Positions 28,841 through 38,140 of a stretch of 64,000 nucleotides of DNA are shown one piece after another (positions within the stretch are counted from its first letter, which is position 1; each line of letters opens with the position of its first letter). The translations under genes and the position numbers were made by a program. The notes beneath the pieces are model-generated. The model did not search any database, was not told the origin of the DNA, and saw only the letters and a program-made list of their open reading frames with translations. Source of the stretch: G965212025 sp965212025 (lineage in GTDB: Bacteria > Pseudomonadota > Gammaproteobacteria > Poriferisulfidales > Oxydemutatoraceae); NCBI GenBank assembly GCA_965212025.1, contig OZ243039.1, positions 1,054,001 to 1,118,000 on the forward strand, given 5' to 3'.

Positions 28841-28951
28841 TTAAGGTGTGACCAAGTCCATGCCCCCCCGAAGCTCGTCTCAGCTTTTCCAAAGCGATGC
28901 ATAAATTTCAGATTTCTTAGCCGTCACGACCGATGGGTACTCCTGGTCCGT
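28841..28951 (-). pseudogene. hsdM N-terminal remnant, copy 1
   Basis: Reads TDQEYPSVVTAKKSEIYASL then WKS-stop-DELRGGMDLVT: the start codon is ACG instead of ATG and the expected Cys codon is TGA. The block KKSEIYASLWKSxDELRGGMD is the usual beginning of type I restriction-modification methylase subunit HsdM. Homology ends abruptly after GGMD. It keeps the original GGM residues better than copy 2. Confidence 0.75.
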
Positions 28952-29093
28952 TTTGTTCGTTGGGGATGGACGATCCTTTTCTCGCTAGGTAGCTTCAAAG
29001 ATCCAAGGTGTATCTAGCGGCTCTCAAGAACGGCTTTCTTTCCCCGAAGCTTCGCCTTAGCCTTGTCGCGCCATTTGCACTCGACGACAACGT

Positions 29094-29240
29094 TTACTGC
29101 CCATGAAAAACGTTTGCTTCTCATGAAAGATGGTTTTAATTCAGGCATTCCGTGAAAAGCGATTTCTGTATATGAAAGATGATTCCAAATCATCAATTCT
29201 GTGAAGAGTGTTTGCCGCTCATGAAAGGCAGTTATGGGCG
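29094..29240. repeat. Second block of the AT-rich short repeat
   Basis: Two to three further diverged units with the CCCATGAAAAACG and TTTTAATTCAGGCATTCCGT elements seen in the array at 28418-28680. It separates the two 453-bp copies, and its partial overlap with copy 2 suggests these short repeats were the recombination points. Confidence 0.65.
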
Positions 29241-29400
29241 TATAGGCGGCCAGAAAGCAGCCGTTAGGCAATAGTCAACTTTGGTCGGCCAGGGGCCACC
29301 TCTCGGTTCAAAGCGCAGCCTTTTCGCGCTTCAAACTGAACCCGGTGCTTCGTCTCAAGTTTGGCGGCGGTCGGTGCTGCCTTGCCGTTGGTGCTTGTAT

Positions 29401-29511
29401 TTAAGGTGTGACCAAGTCCACGCCCTCGCGAAGCTCGTCGCAGCGTTTCCAAAGCGATGCATAAATTTCAGATTTCTTAACCGTCACGACTGATGGGTAC
29501 TCCTGATCCAT
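29401..29511 (-). pseudogene. hsdM N-terminal remnant, copy 2
   Basis: An ATG-initiated 36-codon frame, MDQEYPSVVTVKKSEIYASL continuing WKRCDELREGVDLVTP, that matches the first residues of HsdM, the methylase subunit of type I restriction systems, then stops. The rest of hsdM, and hsdS and hsdR, are not in the window. It could still be translated as a short peptide from its own start but cannot be functional as a methylase. Confidence 0.75.
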
Positions 29512-29573
29512 TTTGTTCGTTGGGGATGGACGATCTTTTTCTCGCTAGATAGCTTCAAAGATCCAGGGTGTAT

Positions 29574-30111
29574 CTAGCGGCTCTCAAGAACGGCTTTCTT
29601 TCCCCGAAGCTTCGCCTTAGCCTTGTCGCGCCATTCGCACTCGACGACAACGTCAGCGTTGAGCTTATCGGCCAATTCCACCGACATGAGCCAAGCATTG
29701 TTGGCATCCTTGCTTTGGAACGAGATGTTGGCCTTTGGATAGAACTTGTAACCCGAGTCTGTCTTCTTTCCATGCACAGCTCCGGGAAGGCTGTCTACGA
29801 CTCCTTTTTTGAAGGCGGTTACGGCGAGATGAGACAGGATGGAGTTCCAACTTGCCTTGGGTAACTCCAAGCCATCAATCTGAGCTTTCGTTACTTTGGT
29901 GAACTTCAGGTCGGGCGTATCGACACCTTTGTAATGAAGCTCTCCGCCGTTTGGAGTGGCCGACGCCAGCGAAGCAGCGCGAGCATCTCCCGCGTGTGCC
30001 TTGCTAAAAGTCCAGTAATTGAAGAACTGCGCTCTCCGTCGTGTCGTTCGGGCTCATCAACTTGACCAAACGCGAATGTGTGGAATCCGAAAGCTCTACT
30101 TTTTCTGACAT
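29574..30111 (-). pseudogene. Frameshifted gene of a possible restriction-associated protein
   Basis: ATG at 30111 has a strong AGGGAGG site and encodes MSEKVELSDSTHSRLVKLMS, reminiscent of a ribbon-helix-helix-type DNA-binding N-terminus, but meets TAG after 35 codons. A +1 shift near codon 28 restores a frame reading AQFFNYWTFSKAHAGDARAA and on through LHYKGVDTPDLKFTKVTKAQ and GYKFYPKANISFQSKDANNA to the stop at 29574, for about 163 codons. I do not recognise the family with certainty. Its position directly upstream of hsdM remnants suggests an accessory protein of that locus. The last 25 codons also occur at 29014-29093 as part of the duplication. A sequencing error at the shift cannot be excluded. 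Confidence 0.6.
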
Positions 30112-30390
30112 GGCAACCTCCCTATATGGTTTTTAAATGATAGCAACAATTATGTCGTCCATAGTCGCTGAAAAATGGGGCTCCGGTTCAAGAAGAAGCA
30201 AAAAGATTAAGAGGGTCTTTCCAGTCGGGTTTCAGTCTCCCAACCGCTGACTTTGGCGGTTGTGTGTGGCCAATCGGTGAGCCGGACAGGATGGTTGCCT
30301 GGATCGTTTTCGGACGATCCTTGTAACAAGTTGGCAGGGGGGATGGGAGGCAGGGAACCCGCGCCATTCTTCAGGAAAGGCTGTACTTGG
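30112..30390. other. Intergenic region, no gene seen
   Basis: About 280 bases. The left end carries the ribosome site and probably the promoter of the minus-strand pseudogene (AT-rich stretch 30121-30160). I see no other feature. Confidence 0.4.
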
Positions 30391-30467
<77 letters not shown>

Positions 30468-30838
30468 TCGCCGTCCAAACTGTGAGCGCGCATCTTAGAC
30501 CGCATTGCTTCTGAAAACAAGAAAAACGAACGCCGCAGACCACTGCTGCCGCAATGGACTTCGTGGTTTCAGGTGACTTCTTCCCCAAGTGCCAAAGCAG
30601 ACCGAAACGAGGTTGTAACGCCTGTTTTCCTGTTTTCCTGTTTTGATGGAAGGCGTGTTTTTGTGGCTCAGGAGCTTTTCCGGTGCATTGCATTGCTGAT
30701 AGGTTGCCGCTTGTTCTTGCCAGTGTCTCAGGGGTGTTTCCTGGTGGCTACGCTCACGCCATGCAATCTCTGTTCCGCAAGACCTTGGTTTCTCTGTTCT
30801 GCCGCGTTCCGGACTGTCTGCTTTAGGACATACATATA
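30468..30838. other. Intergenic region between tRNA-fMet and the lipoprotein gene
   Basis: About 370 bases between divergent transcription units. It contains a short slippage-type repeat (TGTTTTCC twice then TGTTTTGA, about 30622-30646). Overlapping open frames in both strands lack family features, so I assign no gene. Confidence 0.35.
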
Positions 30839-31417
30839 TTGAGTACAGGAAAATTGTTGGTTCTTGTGCTCTTGGCAATGCTTATGTGGCTTCCGGCTTG
30901 CCTAAAATCCTCCCGCGATTCGCAACCTGCCACCACAACTGCTGCCGCTGGTGGCGCTGGTGACGCTGGTGGTGCTGGTGGTGCTGCTCCAGGTCACCGA
31001 ACCACGGTGACCGACCCGTTCCCTGATGGTAAAAAAGATGTTCCAACCCTGAGCCCCGATACTTTGGAGCCGGAAGTCCCCGTGCCTGATCCTGAACCGC
31101 CTGGGAATACTTTGGGGACTGGGAGTCGCGGCTGTTTTGACGAGGAACGGTTCCGCGCAGTGCTTGTCTCGGAAAATGTTGAAACGGGCTCCGATGATGC
31201 TCTCGCGCAACGATCAGCACTGGAGGATGCAATGCACCCTTTGGTTATGGAGCTTGTGGGATGCATGGATGCCATCAGTCAGCAACTGCATCGGCTGGTG
31301 GCTGAAAACGAACTGTCAACCCACGGTGGGGAACAGGATATTGCCGCCGGACAGGTAGAGGCAATGCGCCGCTATGAAAGGTTGATGGAGATACGCAGCG
31401 GCCAAGGTGAGCGGTGA
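30839..31417 (+). CDS. Predicted lipoprotein upstream of the RHS gene
   Basis: A 192-residue protein with a lipoprotein signal: hydrophobic LLVLVLLAMLMW and the lipobox LPAC with Cys21. A low-complexity Ala/Gly stretch (AAAGGAGDAGGAGGAA) and a Pro/Asp-rich stretch (EPEVPVPDPEPP) follow, then a helical C-terminal domain with two Cys. The start is TTG at 30839; TAGGA lies about 10 bases upstream. It directly precedes the RHS locus, and by position could help export, tether or escort the RHS protein (inference). I do not recognise a family. Confidence 0.6.
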   Translation: MSTGKLLVLVLLAMLMWLPACLKSSRDSQPATTTAAAGGAGDAGGAGGAAPGHRTTVTDPFPDGKKDVPTLSPDTLEPEVPVPDPEPPGNTLGTGSRGCFDEERFRAVLVSENVETGSDDALAQRSALEDAMHPLVMELVGCMDAISQQLHRLVAENELSTHGGEQDIAAGQVEAMRRYERLMEIRSGQGER

Positions 31418-31421
31418 CGTG

Positions 31422-31661
31422 ATGTTGGTGGTTCGCCATTTCAGGAATGCCCTGTTGGTTTTTCTGGCTTTTTGCCCGGGGGTGTCTACGGCCGGCACCA
31501 TTTCGCCCGGTGCGACTGCGGCCGAATTGCACGTCGATGGGCAGGGCAGTTTGATTTACCGCATCGCGATTGCAGTGGCGCCGGGGGTCAGAGGTCATGC
31601 ACCGAACCTGGCACTGGTATATGACAGTCAGGGTGGCGACGGCGTGGTTGGCAAGGGATGA
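31422..31661 (+). pseudogene. Truncated 5' copy of the RHS gene
   Basis: A 79-codon frame encoding the same signal peptide and first mature residues as the downstream RHS protein (HFRNALLVFLAFCPGVSTAG onward to GGDGVVGKG) and then TGA. It arises from a 239-bp tandem duplication; since 239 is not a multiple of three, the first copy terminates at the junction. Its TGA overlaps the ATG of the full gene (TGATG), so ribosomes finishing it could restart on the RHS gene. It could yield a small secreted peptide. Confidence 0.85.
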
Positions 31662-34600
31662 TGTTGGCGGCTCGCCATTTCAGGAATGCCCTGTTGGTTT
31701 TTCTGGCTTTTTGCCCGGGGGTGTCTACGGCCGGCACCATTTCGCCCGGTGCGACTGCGGCCGAATTGCACGTCGATGGGCAGGGCAGTTTGATTTACCG
31801 CATCGCGATTGCAGTGGCGCCGGGGGTCAGAGGTCATGCACCGAGCCTGGCACTGGTATATGACAGTCAGGGTGGAGACGGCGTGGTTGGCAAGGGCTGG
31901 AGGCTGGAAGGCCATTCTTTCATACACCGTTGTCCGGCGACGCTGGCTGTTGACGGCATCCACAGAGGAGTTTGGTTCAACCGGGAAGATGCGCTGTGTC
32001 TGGATGGTGGAAAGCTGCAGGTGCTGGGAAGTGGCCACTGGAGTGACACGGAAATGCGCTTGGGCAACGGGGCGTTCGCGCGCGTTCTGCCGACCCGCAG
32101 TCAGCAGGGCGCATTGGGATTTACGGTTGAGACCAAGTCGGGATTGAAAAACCACTATGGCGGCGGTGGCGACCATCATGTTGACGGCAGCATGGAACCC
32201 CCGCTCACGGTTTCCTGGTTGTTGCGCGAGAGTTATGACCAGGCAGGAAACCGAATCCGTTTTTATTACTCGGGTACGGAAGGAGAAAAACACCTGGTAC
32301 GGGTTGAGTACAGCATTCATGCCGTTGAACTGGAATATGAAGACCGCGAAGCTCCGGTCAACAGCTTTTTGTCGGGCGCGCAGCTCTCGCTGTCAAAGCG
32401 CTTAAAAATGATTAGATCGTGGACTGGGCAGACCCTGGTTCGTGAGTATCACCTGGGTTATTCCCGGGATCGGCTGGATGGCTCTGCCATTCTGGAAGCG
32501 GTTACCGAATGCGGAGCCGGTGACGTTTGTCTGTTGCCGACTGTGTTTGACTGGAACAAAGGCGCGCCTCCTGGCTTTCACGCTTTCGATGGAGTGAGCC
32601 ACGCTGAGGCCTCGCCGTCCAAGCGCACCCACTTCGCCGATTTCAATGGTGATGGCATGGACGACATTTACGAGATCGTGGGGGACAACGCATCGCAGAG
32701 TGACCGGATTCACCTCAGCTTGGGCAATGGAAAATTCAGGCTTGTCGATGGACCTTTGACAAAGCCCGGTTCAGAAAAAGACCTTGCGAACTATGTTTTT
32801 GCGGATTTTGACGGAGACGGAATGGCGGATGTCTATCAGTTTTCTTATGTGCGTGACCGGGACCATCTCTGGTTGGTGAGACGCGATGGCGAAAACCTGT
32901 CTTTTCTTGAGGTCTACGGGATTCCGTCCGGCCTCTCTGCAGCACCTTCAGTCGCCAGGGGTTGTGTGTCGATTCGCTGCCTCAAGTTTGCGGACTTCGA
33001 TGGGGATGGGCGCACCGATGTGTATCGCATTCGGCACTCGGGTGGCACAGGGGTGTTCGATGAGGTGCATCTTTCCAATGGAGACGGGAGTTACCGAAAA
33101 GTGCCTGGGGTTCCTTCCGTGGCCAGCGACCAGGACGATGACAGGGTTGCCGGTGTGCTGGTCGCTGACTTTAACGGCGATGGGCTTGCCGATGTTTTTC
33201 GCGCTGGCCTCAGGCTTCAGGGGGAGATTTATCTGACGCAAACCGTGGGGCGTTATCGGTTGATCGACGCTCCTCCCATGAGCGCATTGACGACTGCCAG
33301 CCTGCGCTTTGGAGATCTCAACGGTGACGGGAACGTGGATTTTTACCAGCAGCTGACACGGGTGGGTAGTGATGGCGAGACACGGGTGTTCCTGGCGCGC
33401 GGGGATGGTACATACGAGTCTCGGGAAGGGCCGCGTATTTCCCAGTTGCTGAATGGAGTGTTGTCGCGCGAGCCTTGGCGGGCTTTTCTGCATGACTTCA
33501 ATGGTGATGGGCGCCTGGATTTCTATGTGGCTGGAAGCGATGGGCAACAGGATGTTCTCCTTGTTTCCAAAAATGCAGGATTTTCAGCGCAGCATGGGAC
33601 CGTGCCAGGGTTCGCGCAAAAGAAAGAAGACCTGGAGCGCCTCAGATTTGCCGATTTCAATGGTGATGGTTTCAGTGATATTTACCAGTTGCCCGCACTT
33701 TCCGGTGGACAGGGGAAGCTGTTCATCAACCAGGCCAAAGCCCCTCGCATTAGCCGGATCACCGATGGTTTGGGCAAACAAAACGCGGTCACCTATCGCC
33801 CGGCAAGGGACTCGCAGACATACGCAAGTCTTGCTGAGCCGGAGTACCCGCAAAGCTCGGTTCCACCTACCACGTTTTTGGTGCGCTCTGTTGTGAGCGA
33901 TACCGGAGGCGAAACAGGCAACCGCGTCTCTTTCCGGTATTTCGACGCCCGAAGCGACCGCCTTGGAGCGGGGTTTCAGGGATTTGCCCAACAGGAAAGC
34001 TATGACCACGCCAAAGGTGTCCGAACCTTGACGACCTATCATCAGGACAGGCCTTTTGCCGGATTATTGGCGACGCGTTCTGTTGTGCTTGAAAGTGGCG
34101 ATGGCAAGATTGAGCTGTCCGCTCTCAAAAGCGAGTACGAGTCTGTTGCGCCCCACGGTGACCTGGCGGCTCATTCCCGTCTGACGAAAAGAACCGAAAC
34201 CAACAGAGAGCTGGACGGTACATTTATTTCCGAGGTGGTGACCTCGTTCTCCGACTTTGATGAGTACGACAACCCTGGGCTCGTTGAAACGCGTTTGCAA
34301 AGCGCACAGGAAACACTCGTGCGCGTGGTAGAAACGGAATACAGGAACGCCGAAGCAGCTTGGCATATCGGACAGCCACTGCGTCAGGTTCTGACGCACA
34401 GGAATTTTGTGAACGAGGATCTTTCTTTAACAGTTGAGTTTGTGCGCGATGCCCGAACCGGTTTTTTGACAGAAAAGATCGTGCAGCCCAACCACCTGCT
34501 GGCGGTGATGGAACGCTACGAATATGACGACTTTGGCAATTTGAGCGTAACCACGGTCATGCCACGCAGCGGACTTGCGGAGGCAAGGGTTACCCGTGTT

Positions 34601-37600
34601 CGCTACGATGAAAACGGGTTGTTTGTGCGCGAACTGGTCAATCCTGAAGGACACGCCGAATATCGTGCCTACGACCCGAGGTTCGGGAAGATTACGCGCA
34701 TTGAAGACAGCAATCACCACGTCAGCGAAAAAGTGTACGACTCGTTTGGGCGGCTCCTGAAGGAGCAGGGAGTCGATGGTCAGGGGCGGACATTCGCCTA
34801 CCGTTTCGCGGCGGAAGAAACGGCTCCTGCCAAAGCCGCTTTTGTCGTTGTGAAGACCAGCAGCAACAGCCCGCGGCAACGCACCTGGCATGACCGCCAC
34901 GGCCGGGTCGTGCGCGAAGAGAAAACCGGTTTCGGCGGCCGCCTCGTGTATTCGGATGTGCGCTATGACCGTTGGGGACGCCAAGCGACCTCATCGTATC
35001 CCTACTATGTTGGAGATCCCTCGTATTGGGTCAGCCGGCAATACGACTTACTCGATCGCTTGGTACGTATTTCCTGGCCTCGCCCGGATGGTGAGGAAGC
35101 GGTGTCGACGATTCACCATGCAGGCCATGAAACGGTTTTTCGTGACCCACATGGAGTGGAGCGCCGTGTGGTGCGCGATCTGCGCGGGCGTGCCGTGGTG
35201 GTAGAGGAAGCGGAAGGGGCTGTGATTGAAAGAAGCTTTGATGCTGCCGGACATCTGACGCTCATTCGTGACGCGCATGGCAACACAGTGCGCATGGAGA
35301 ACGATGTTTTCGGCAACCGCGTTGCCGAGATTGACCCCGATTTAGGCGAGCGCCGCTTTGAGTATGACGCTTTTGCCCAGGTGCGCAGTGTGCAGGATGC
35401 GGAGGGGCAACAGCAGTTTTTTTCCTATGACCGCCTGGGTCGCCTCCAGACGCTCAGGCGGCCGGAAGGAGTGGCGAGATGGGAATTTGATGCCGCATCC
35501 AACGGCATAGGACAGATTGCCGAAGAAAGCCATCGTGGTTTCGTTCGCCACTTTCAGTACGACCGGGTCGGGCGGGTAAAAACAATCAGAGACGGTCGCG
35601 GCCACACGCTGGACATTCAGCGAGATGAGAGTGGCCGAATCGTCACGGAGCGCTCTTCTGAAGGGTTTGTCGGCAAGCGAGTCTACGATTCCCAGGGGAA
35701 GCTACTGGCACTCCAGGGCTTGGACGGGGGGATAAGGGAAACGACGCAAAGGAATAGCCATTTTGTCGGATTCGTGAAGGGAAAGGCTGTGCAGTACGAG
35801 CTGCGGGCACTGTTTTATCAAAGCCTGATGGAGACGATGGCGAATACCCGGTCTGCTTCGCCGCGTGACCGTGAAATCGAGGCGGAGTTCCGTGCGGGCG
35901 TGGCGAGCCTGACAGCAGGCAGCAATCTGCTGCGCAGTGTTTTAAGTCGCGCCGGAGATGAAAGGTCTGGCGATGTGGAGTACTGGCTACAGCTGGCACT
36001 TTCCCGCCTGGTATGTTCGAAGACCTTGTTGCAGCAGAGTGGCGCAGGAGGGCAACCCTCTAGCAACTACCAACTCGGTTTCGCGCGCCTGTGTCTGGAT
36101 GAAATGAGACATGTTTTGGAACTCGTGGCCACTTCGAAGGTTCTGGCAGATTCATTGCCCCCTGCAGCGACCGATCGGGAATTGCATGAGTACTGGCGCG
36201 TTGAGTCGCGTGATGCGGCAGGGCGGGTTACGGCTGAGCGTTTTGGCAACGGGGTACGTGCTGTGCACCGCTATCGTCCGGAGGACGGTCAGCTTGGCAG
36301 CAGCCAGCTTTTTGCTGCGGGTGGGGAACTGCTTCGCCATGTTGATTACGCCTACGACATTGGTGGTCGCTTGGTGGCGAGCGAGGACGTTTTGGAGCAC
36401 TACACGGATTATTTTGACTACGACCGATTGAGTCGGGTGGTGCGCTTTGTGCGCAAAGGAGAAACTGCGGGTCACGATGAATCCGTGACTTATGAATACG
36501 ATGCGATCGGAAATCTCGTGTTTCATTCAGGCGTGGGCGAGTACCGCTATGGTGAGAATGGACGGTTGCCACACGCCGTGGTCAAGGCTGGCGATAAAGA
36601 GTATGCCTACGACCGGAACGGAAACTTGCAGCGTGGCCCCAACTACGATGTCAAGTGGACAACGTTCGGCAAGCCGCAATACTTTCTACAGCGCGCCGCC
36701 ACACAGGTCGGCACACTTCTGACGGCTTTCGGCTACGACGCCAACGGCGACCGCATTGAAAAGCTCAGTGCAGGTGAGGAGACAGTCCTGTATTTTGGCA
36801 GGCGGCACGAAAAGCTTTTAGACGGCGAAGGCCGAGTCAGTCACTTGCACTACCTGTTTGCAGACAGCGAGCTCGTGGCTGTTGTCAGCCGTTCAGACGA
36901 CATTGCCGGCGACCGGCAAAGCGAGGTGAATTACTTGCACCGCGACCGTTTGGGCTCGGTGGTAATGGTCAGCAATCAGGGCGGGCACTTTGTTTCCCGG
37001 GAATACGCACCGTACGGCGATATTAAGACTGCCACTGACGGAGAGGAGGAAAAGTTTCCGGTACGTCGGGGATTTACCGGCCACGAGCAGCTTGAAGAAC
37101 TTTCCCTGGTACACGCGAATGGGCGCCTTTACGATCCTGAGATAGGTCGCTTTCTGAGCCCTGACCCAGTTATTCCCGACCCTTTGCTGACGCAAAGCTA
37201 TAACCGCTACGCTTACGTTCTGGGCAACCCCTTGGCCTTCACTGATCCCAGTGGCCATCTTCACAAAAGCATTGGACGCATTTTCGAAAAGCTGTTCAAG
37301 AACGTCAGGCACTTCATTAAGAGATATGGACGGGCCTTGGTGGTCTTTGCGGTTTCTCACGCCCTTGGTTCCGTCGTGACTCGGGTTTACCGGCAGGCAG
37401 GAATTGCGAAACTGCTCAGCTCGTCAAAAAGCCTTTCAACTGCCCATTTTCTGGCTTCTGTGGAAAGCGTCATCAGGGCTGGGCAAATTGTGGGCGGGGC
37501 GAGCAGTGGCGTCACGTTTTCTGTGCTGGGCGGTGGCTCGCAGAGCTTGCTCGGCGGGGTCTTTGGCGGGGTCGGCCACGCATTCATCGATATTGCCTTT

Positions 37601-38140
37601 GCCGGAACCTGGACACCAGGAAGAGTGGTGGTCGGCAGTTTGACCAATGGGGTCAGCGCGGCAATCAGCGGGGGTGATTTCGGTCGGGCAGTATTGGCGT
37701 CTCTGCAAGGCTTGAGCCTGAAATATGCCAACTACGCAGCGCGTAGGGCGATGGTGGCGCAGTCACTGCTCAATCCCGACAACGCAGGCGGGGTCAGCGC
37801 TGGATTTTTTGGTGATGGATTCAAGCTTGGGGGTGGCAGATTTGACCTTTACAGTCAGTCAGGTAGCGTTCTCGGAGGCTTTCAGGGCGGCCAGGGATCC
37901 CTGTTTGGGGTCAGCTATGAAAGCGGCTCTTTTGCGGATTACCTGGTTGAGGCGTATGCCGGACCGCACGATTTTCTGAACAGCTTTTACTGGTATGACT
38001 CGCTTGGCAACATTGCCGTGGGTACGAATGTTTTTGCGCGTGGAATTGGTGAATTTGCCAACTACGCGAATGTCGCTGTTGCCACCCCTTTTGCGGTCGG
38101 TGCCATGATCCCTGACTATGCCTACTCTCAGGGCTTTTAA
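31661..38140 (+). CDS. Very large secreted SpvB/VCBS/RHS-repeat protein (Tc toxin BC-like)
   Basis: A protein of about 2,160 residues with a signal peptide ending near STA-GTISPG. Domains in order: SpvB-like region (about 30-310, with LALVYDSQGGDGVVGKGWRL); seven FG-GAP/VCBS-type calcium motifs of the DFNGDGxxDxY kind between about 320 and 670; a TcB-middle-like region (FQGFAQQESYD); many RHS/YD repeats from about 1000 to 1820, broken by a helical Leu/Ala-rich insertion (about 1370-1500); the RHS core signature GRFLSPDPV with YNRYAYVLGNPLAFTDPSG near 1850; and a variable C-terminal part of about 290 residues. RHS cages typically enclose and release the C-terminal toxin. The tail here, Gly-rich and ending with GPHDFLNSFYWYDSLGN, matches no toxin I can name. 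Start 31661 is by homology to the upstream copy; 31658 is an in-frame alternative. Confidence 0.88.
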   Translation: MLAARHFRNALLVFLAFCPGVSTAGTISPGATAAELHVDGQGSLIYRIAIAVAPGVRGHAPSLALVYDSQGGDGVVGKGWRLEGHSFIHRCPATLAVDGIHRGVWFNREDALCLDGGKLQVLGSGHWSDTEMRLGNGAFARVLPTRSQQGALGFTVETKSGLKNHYGGGGDHHVDGSMEPPLTVSWLLRESYDQAGNRIRFYYSGTEGEKHLVRVEYSIHAVELEYEDREAPVNSFLSGAQLSLSKRLKMIRSWTGQTLVREYHLGYSRDRLDGSAILEAVTECGAGDVCLLPTVFDWNKGAPPGFHAFDGVSHAEASPSKRTHFADFNGDGMDDIYEIVGDNASQSDRIHLSLGNGKFRLVDGPLTKPGSEKDLANYVFADFDGDGMADVYQFSYVRDRDHLWLVRRDGENLSFLEVYGIPSGLSAAPSVARGCVSIRCLKFADFDGDGRTDVYRIRHSGGTGVFDEVHLSNGDGSYRKVPGVPSVASDQDDDRVAGVLVADFNGDGLADVFRAGLRLQGEIYLTQTVGRYRLIDAPPMSALTTASLRFGDLNGDGNVDFYQQLTRVGSDGETRVFLARGDGTYESREGPRISQLLNGVLSREPWRAFLHDFNGDGRLDFYVAGSDGQQDVLLVSKNAGFSAQHGTVPGFAQKKEDLERLRFADFNGDGFSDIYQLPALSGGQGKLFINQAKAPRISRITDGLGKQNAVTYRPARDSQTYASLAEPEYPQSSVPPTTFLVRSVVSDTGGETGNRVSFRYFDARSDRLGAGFQGFAQQESYDHAKGVRTLTTYHQDRPFAGLLATRSVVLESGDGKIELSALKSEYESVAPHGDLAAHSRLTKRTETNRELDGTFISEVVTSFSDFDEYDNPGLVETRLQSAQETLVRVVETEYRNAEAAWHIGQPLRQVLTHRNFVNEDLSLTVEFVRDARTGFLTEKIVQPNHLLAVMERYEYDDFGNLSVTTVMPRSGLAEARVTRVRYDENGLFVRELVNPEGHAEYRAYDPRFGKITRIEDSNHHVSEKVYDSFGRLLKEQGVDGQGRTFAYRFAAEETAPAKAAFVVVKTSSNSPRQRTWHDRHGRVVREEKTGFGGRLVYSDVRYDRWGRQATSSYPYYVGDPSYWVSRQYDLLDRLVRISWPRPDGEEAVSTIHHAGHETVFRDPHGVERRVVRDLRGRAVVVEEAEGAVIERSFDAAGHLTLIRDAHGNTVRMENDVFGNRVAEIDPDLGERRFEYDAFAQVRSVQDAEGQQQFFSYDRLGRLQTLRRPEGVARWEFDAASNGIGQIAEESHRGFVRHFQYDRVGRVKTIRDGRGHTLDIQRDESGRIVTERSSEGFVGKRVYDSQGKLLALQGLDGGIRETTQRNSHFVGFVKGKAVQYELRALFYQSLMETMANTRSASPRDREIEAEFRAGVASLTAGSNLLRSVLSRAGDERSGDVEYWLQLALSRLVCSKTLLQQSGAGGQPSSNYQLGFARLCLDEMRHVLELVATSKVLADSLPPAATDRELHEYWRVESRDAAGRVTAERFGNGVRAVHRYRPEDGQLGSSQLFAAGGELLRHVDYAYDIGGRLVASEDVLEHYTDYFDYDRLSRVVRFVRKGETAGHDESVTYEYDAIGNLVFHSGVGEYRYGENGRLPHAVVKAGDKEYAYDRNGNLQRGPNYDVKWTTFGKPQYFLQRAATQVGTLLTAFGYDANGDRIEKLSAGEETVLYFGRRHEKLLDGEGRVSHLHYLFADSELVAVVSRSDDIAGDRQSEVNYLHRDRLGSVVMVSNQGGHFVSREYAPYGDIKTATDGEEEKFPVRRGFTGHEQLEELSLVHANGRLYDPEIGRFLSPDPVIPDPLLTQSYNRYAYVLGNPLAFTDPSGHLHKSIGRIFEKLFKNVRHFIKRYGRALVVFAVSHALGSVVTRVYRQAGIAKLLSSSKSLSTAHFLASVESVIRAGQIVGGASSGVTFSVLGGGSQSLLGGVFGGVGHAFIDIAFAGTWTPGRVVVGSLTNGVSAAISGGDFGRAVLASLQGLSLKYANYAARRAMVAQSLLNPDNAGGVSAGFFGDGFKLGGGRFDLYSQSGSVLGGFQGGQGSLFGVSYESGSFADYLVEAYAGPHDFLNSFYWYDSLGNIAVGTNVFARGIGEFANYANVAVATPFAVGAMIPDYAYSQGF

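Larger units (their letters stand above)
28641..29653. repeat. Direct repeat pair, 453-bp copies at 560-bp offset
   Basis: Copy 1 (28641-29093) and copy 2 (29201-29653) align without net gaps. Each contains a remnant of the hsdM N-terminus and the last 25 codons of the upstream gene, all on minus. The 107 bases between copies consist of the same AT-rich short-repeat family as at 28418-28680, so the duplicated unit is 560 bases including the repeats. Confidence 0.92.

Noticed and set aside
28704..29452. Two similar 62-residue minus-strand genes (MEKLRRASGG.. and METLRRASRG..)
   Set aside because: Their similarity comes from the 453-bp duplication, and they overlap the better-supported hsdM remnants in another frame.
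31407..31421. GTG at 31407 as start of the truncated RHS copy
   Set aside because: It overlaps the lipoprotein stop and would add MSGDV before the conserved signal peptide; ATG at 31422 matches the start of the full copy better.
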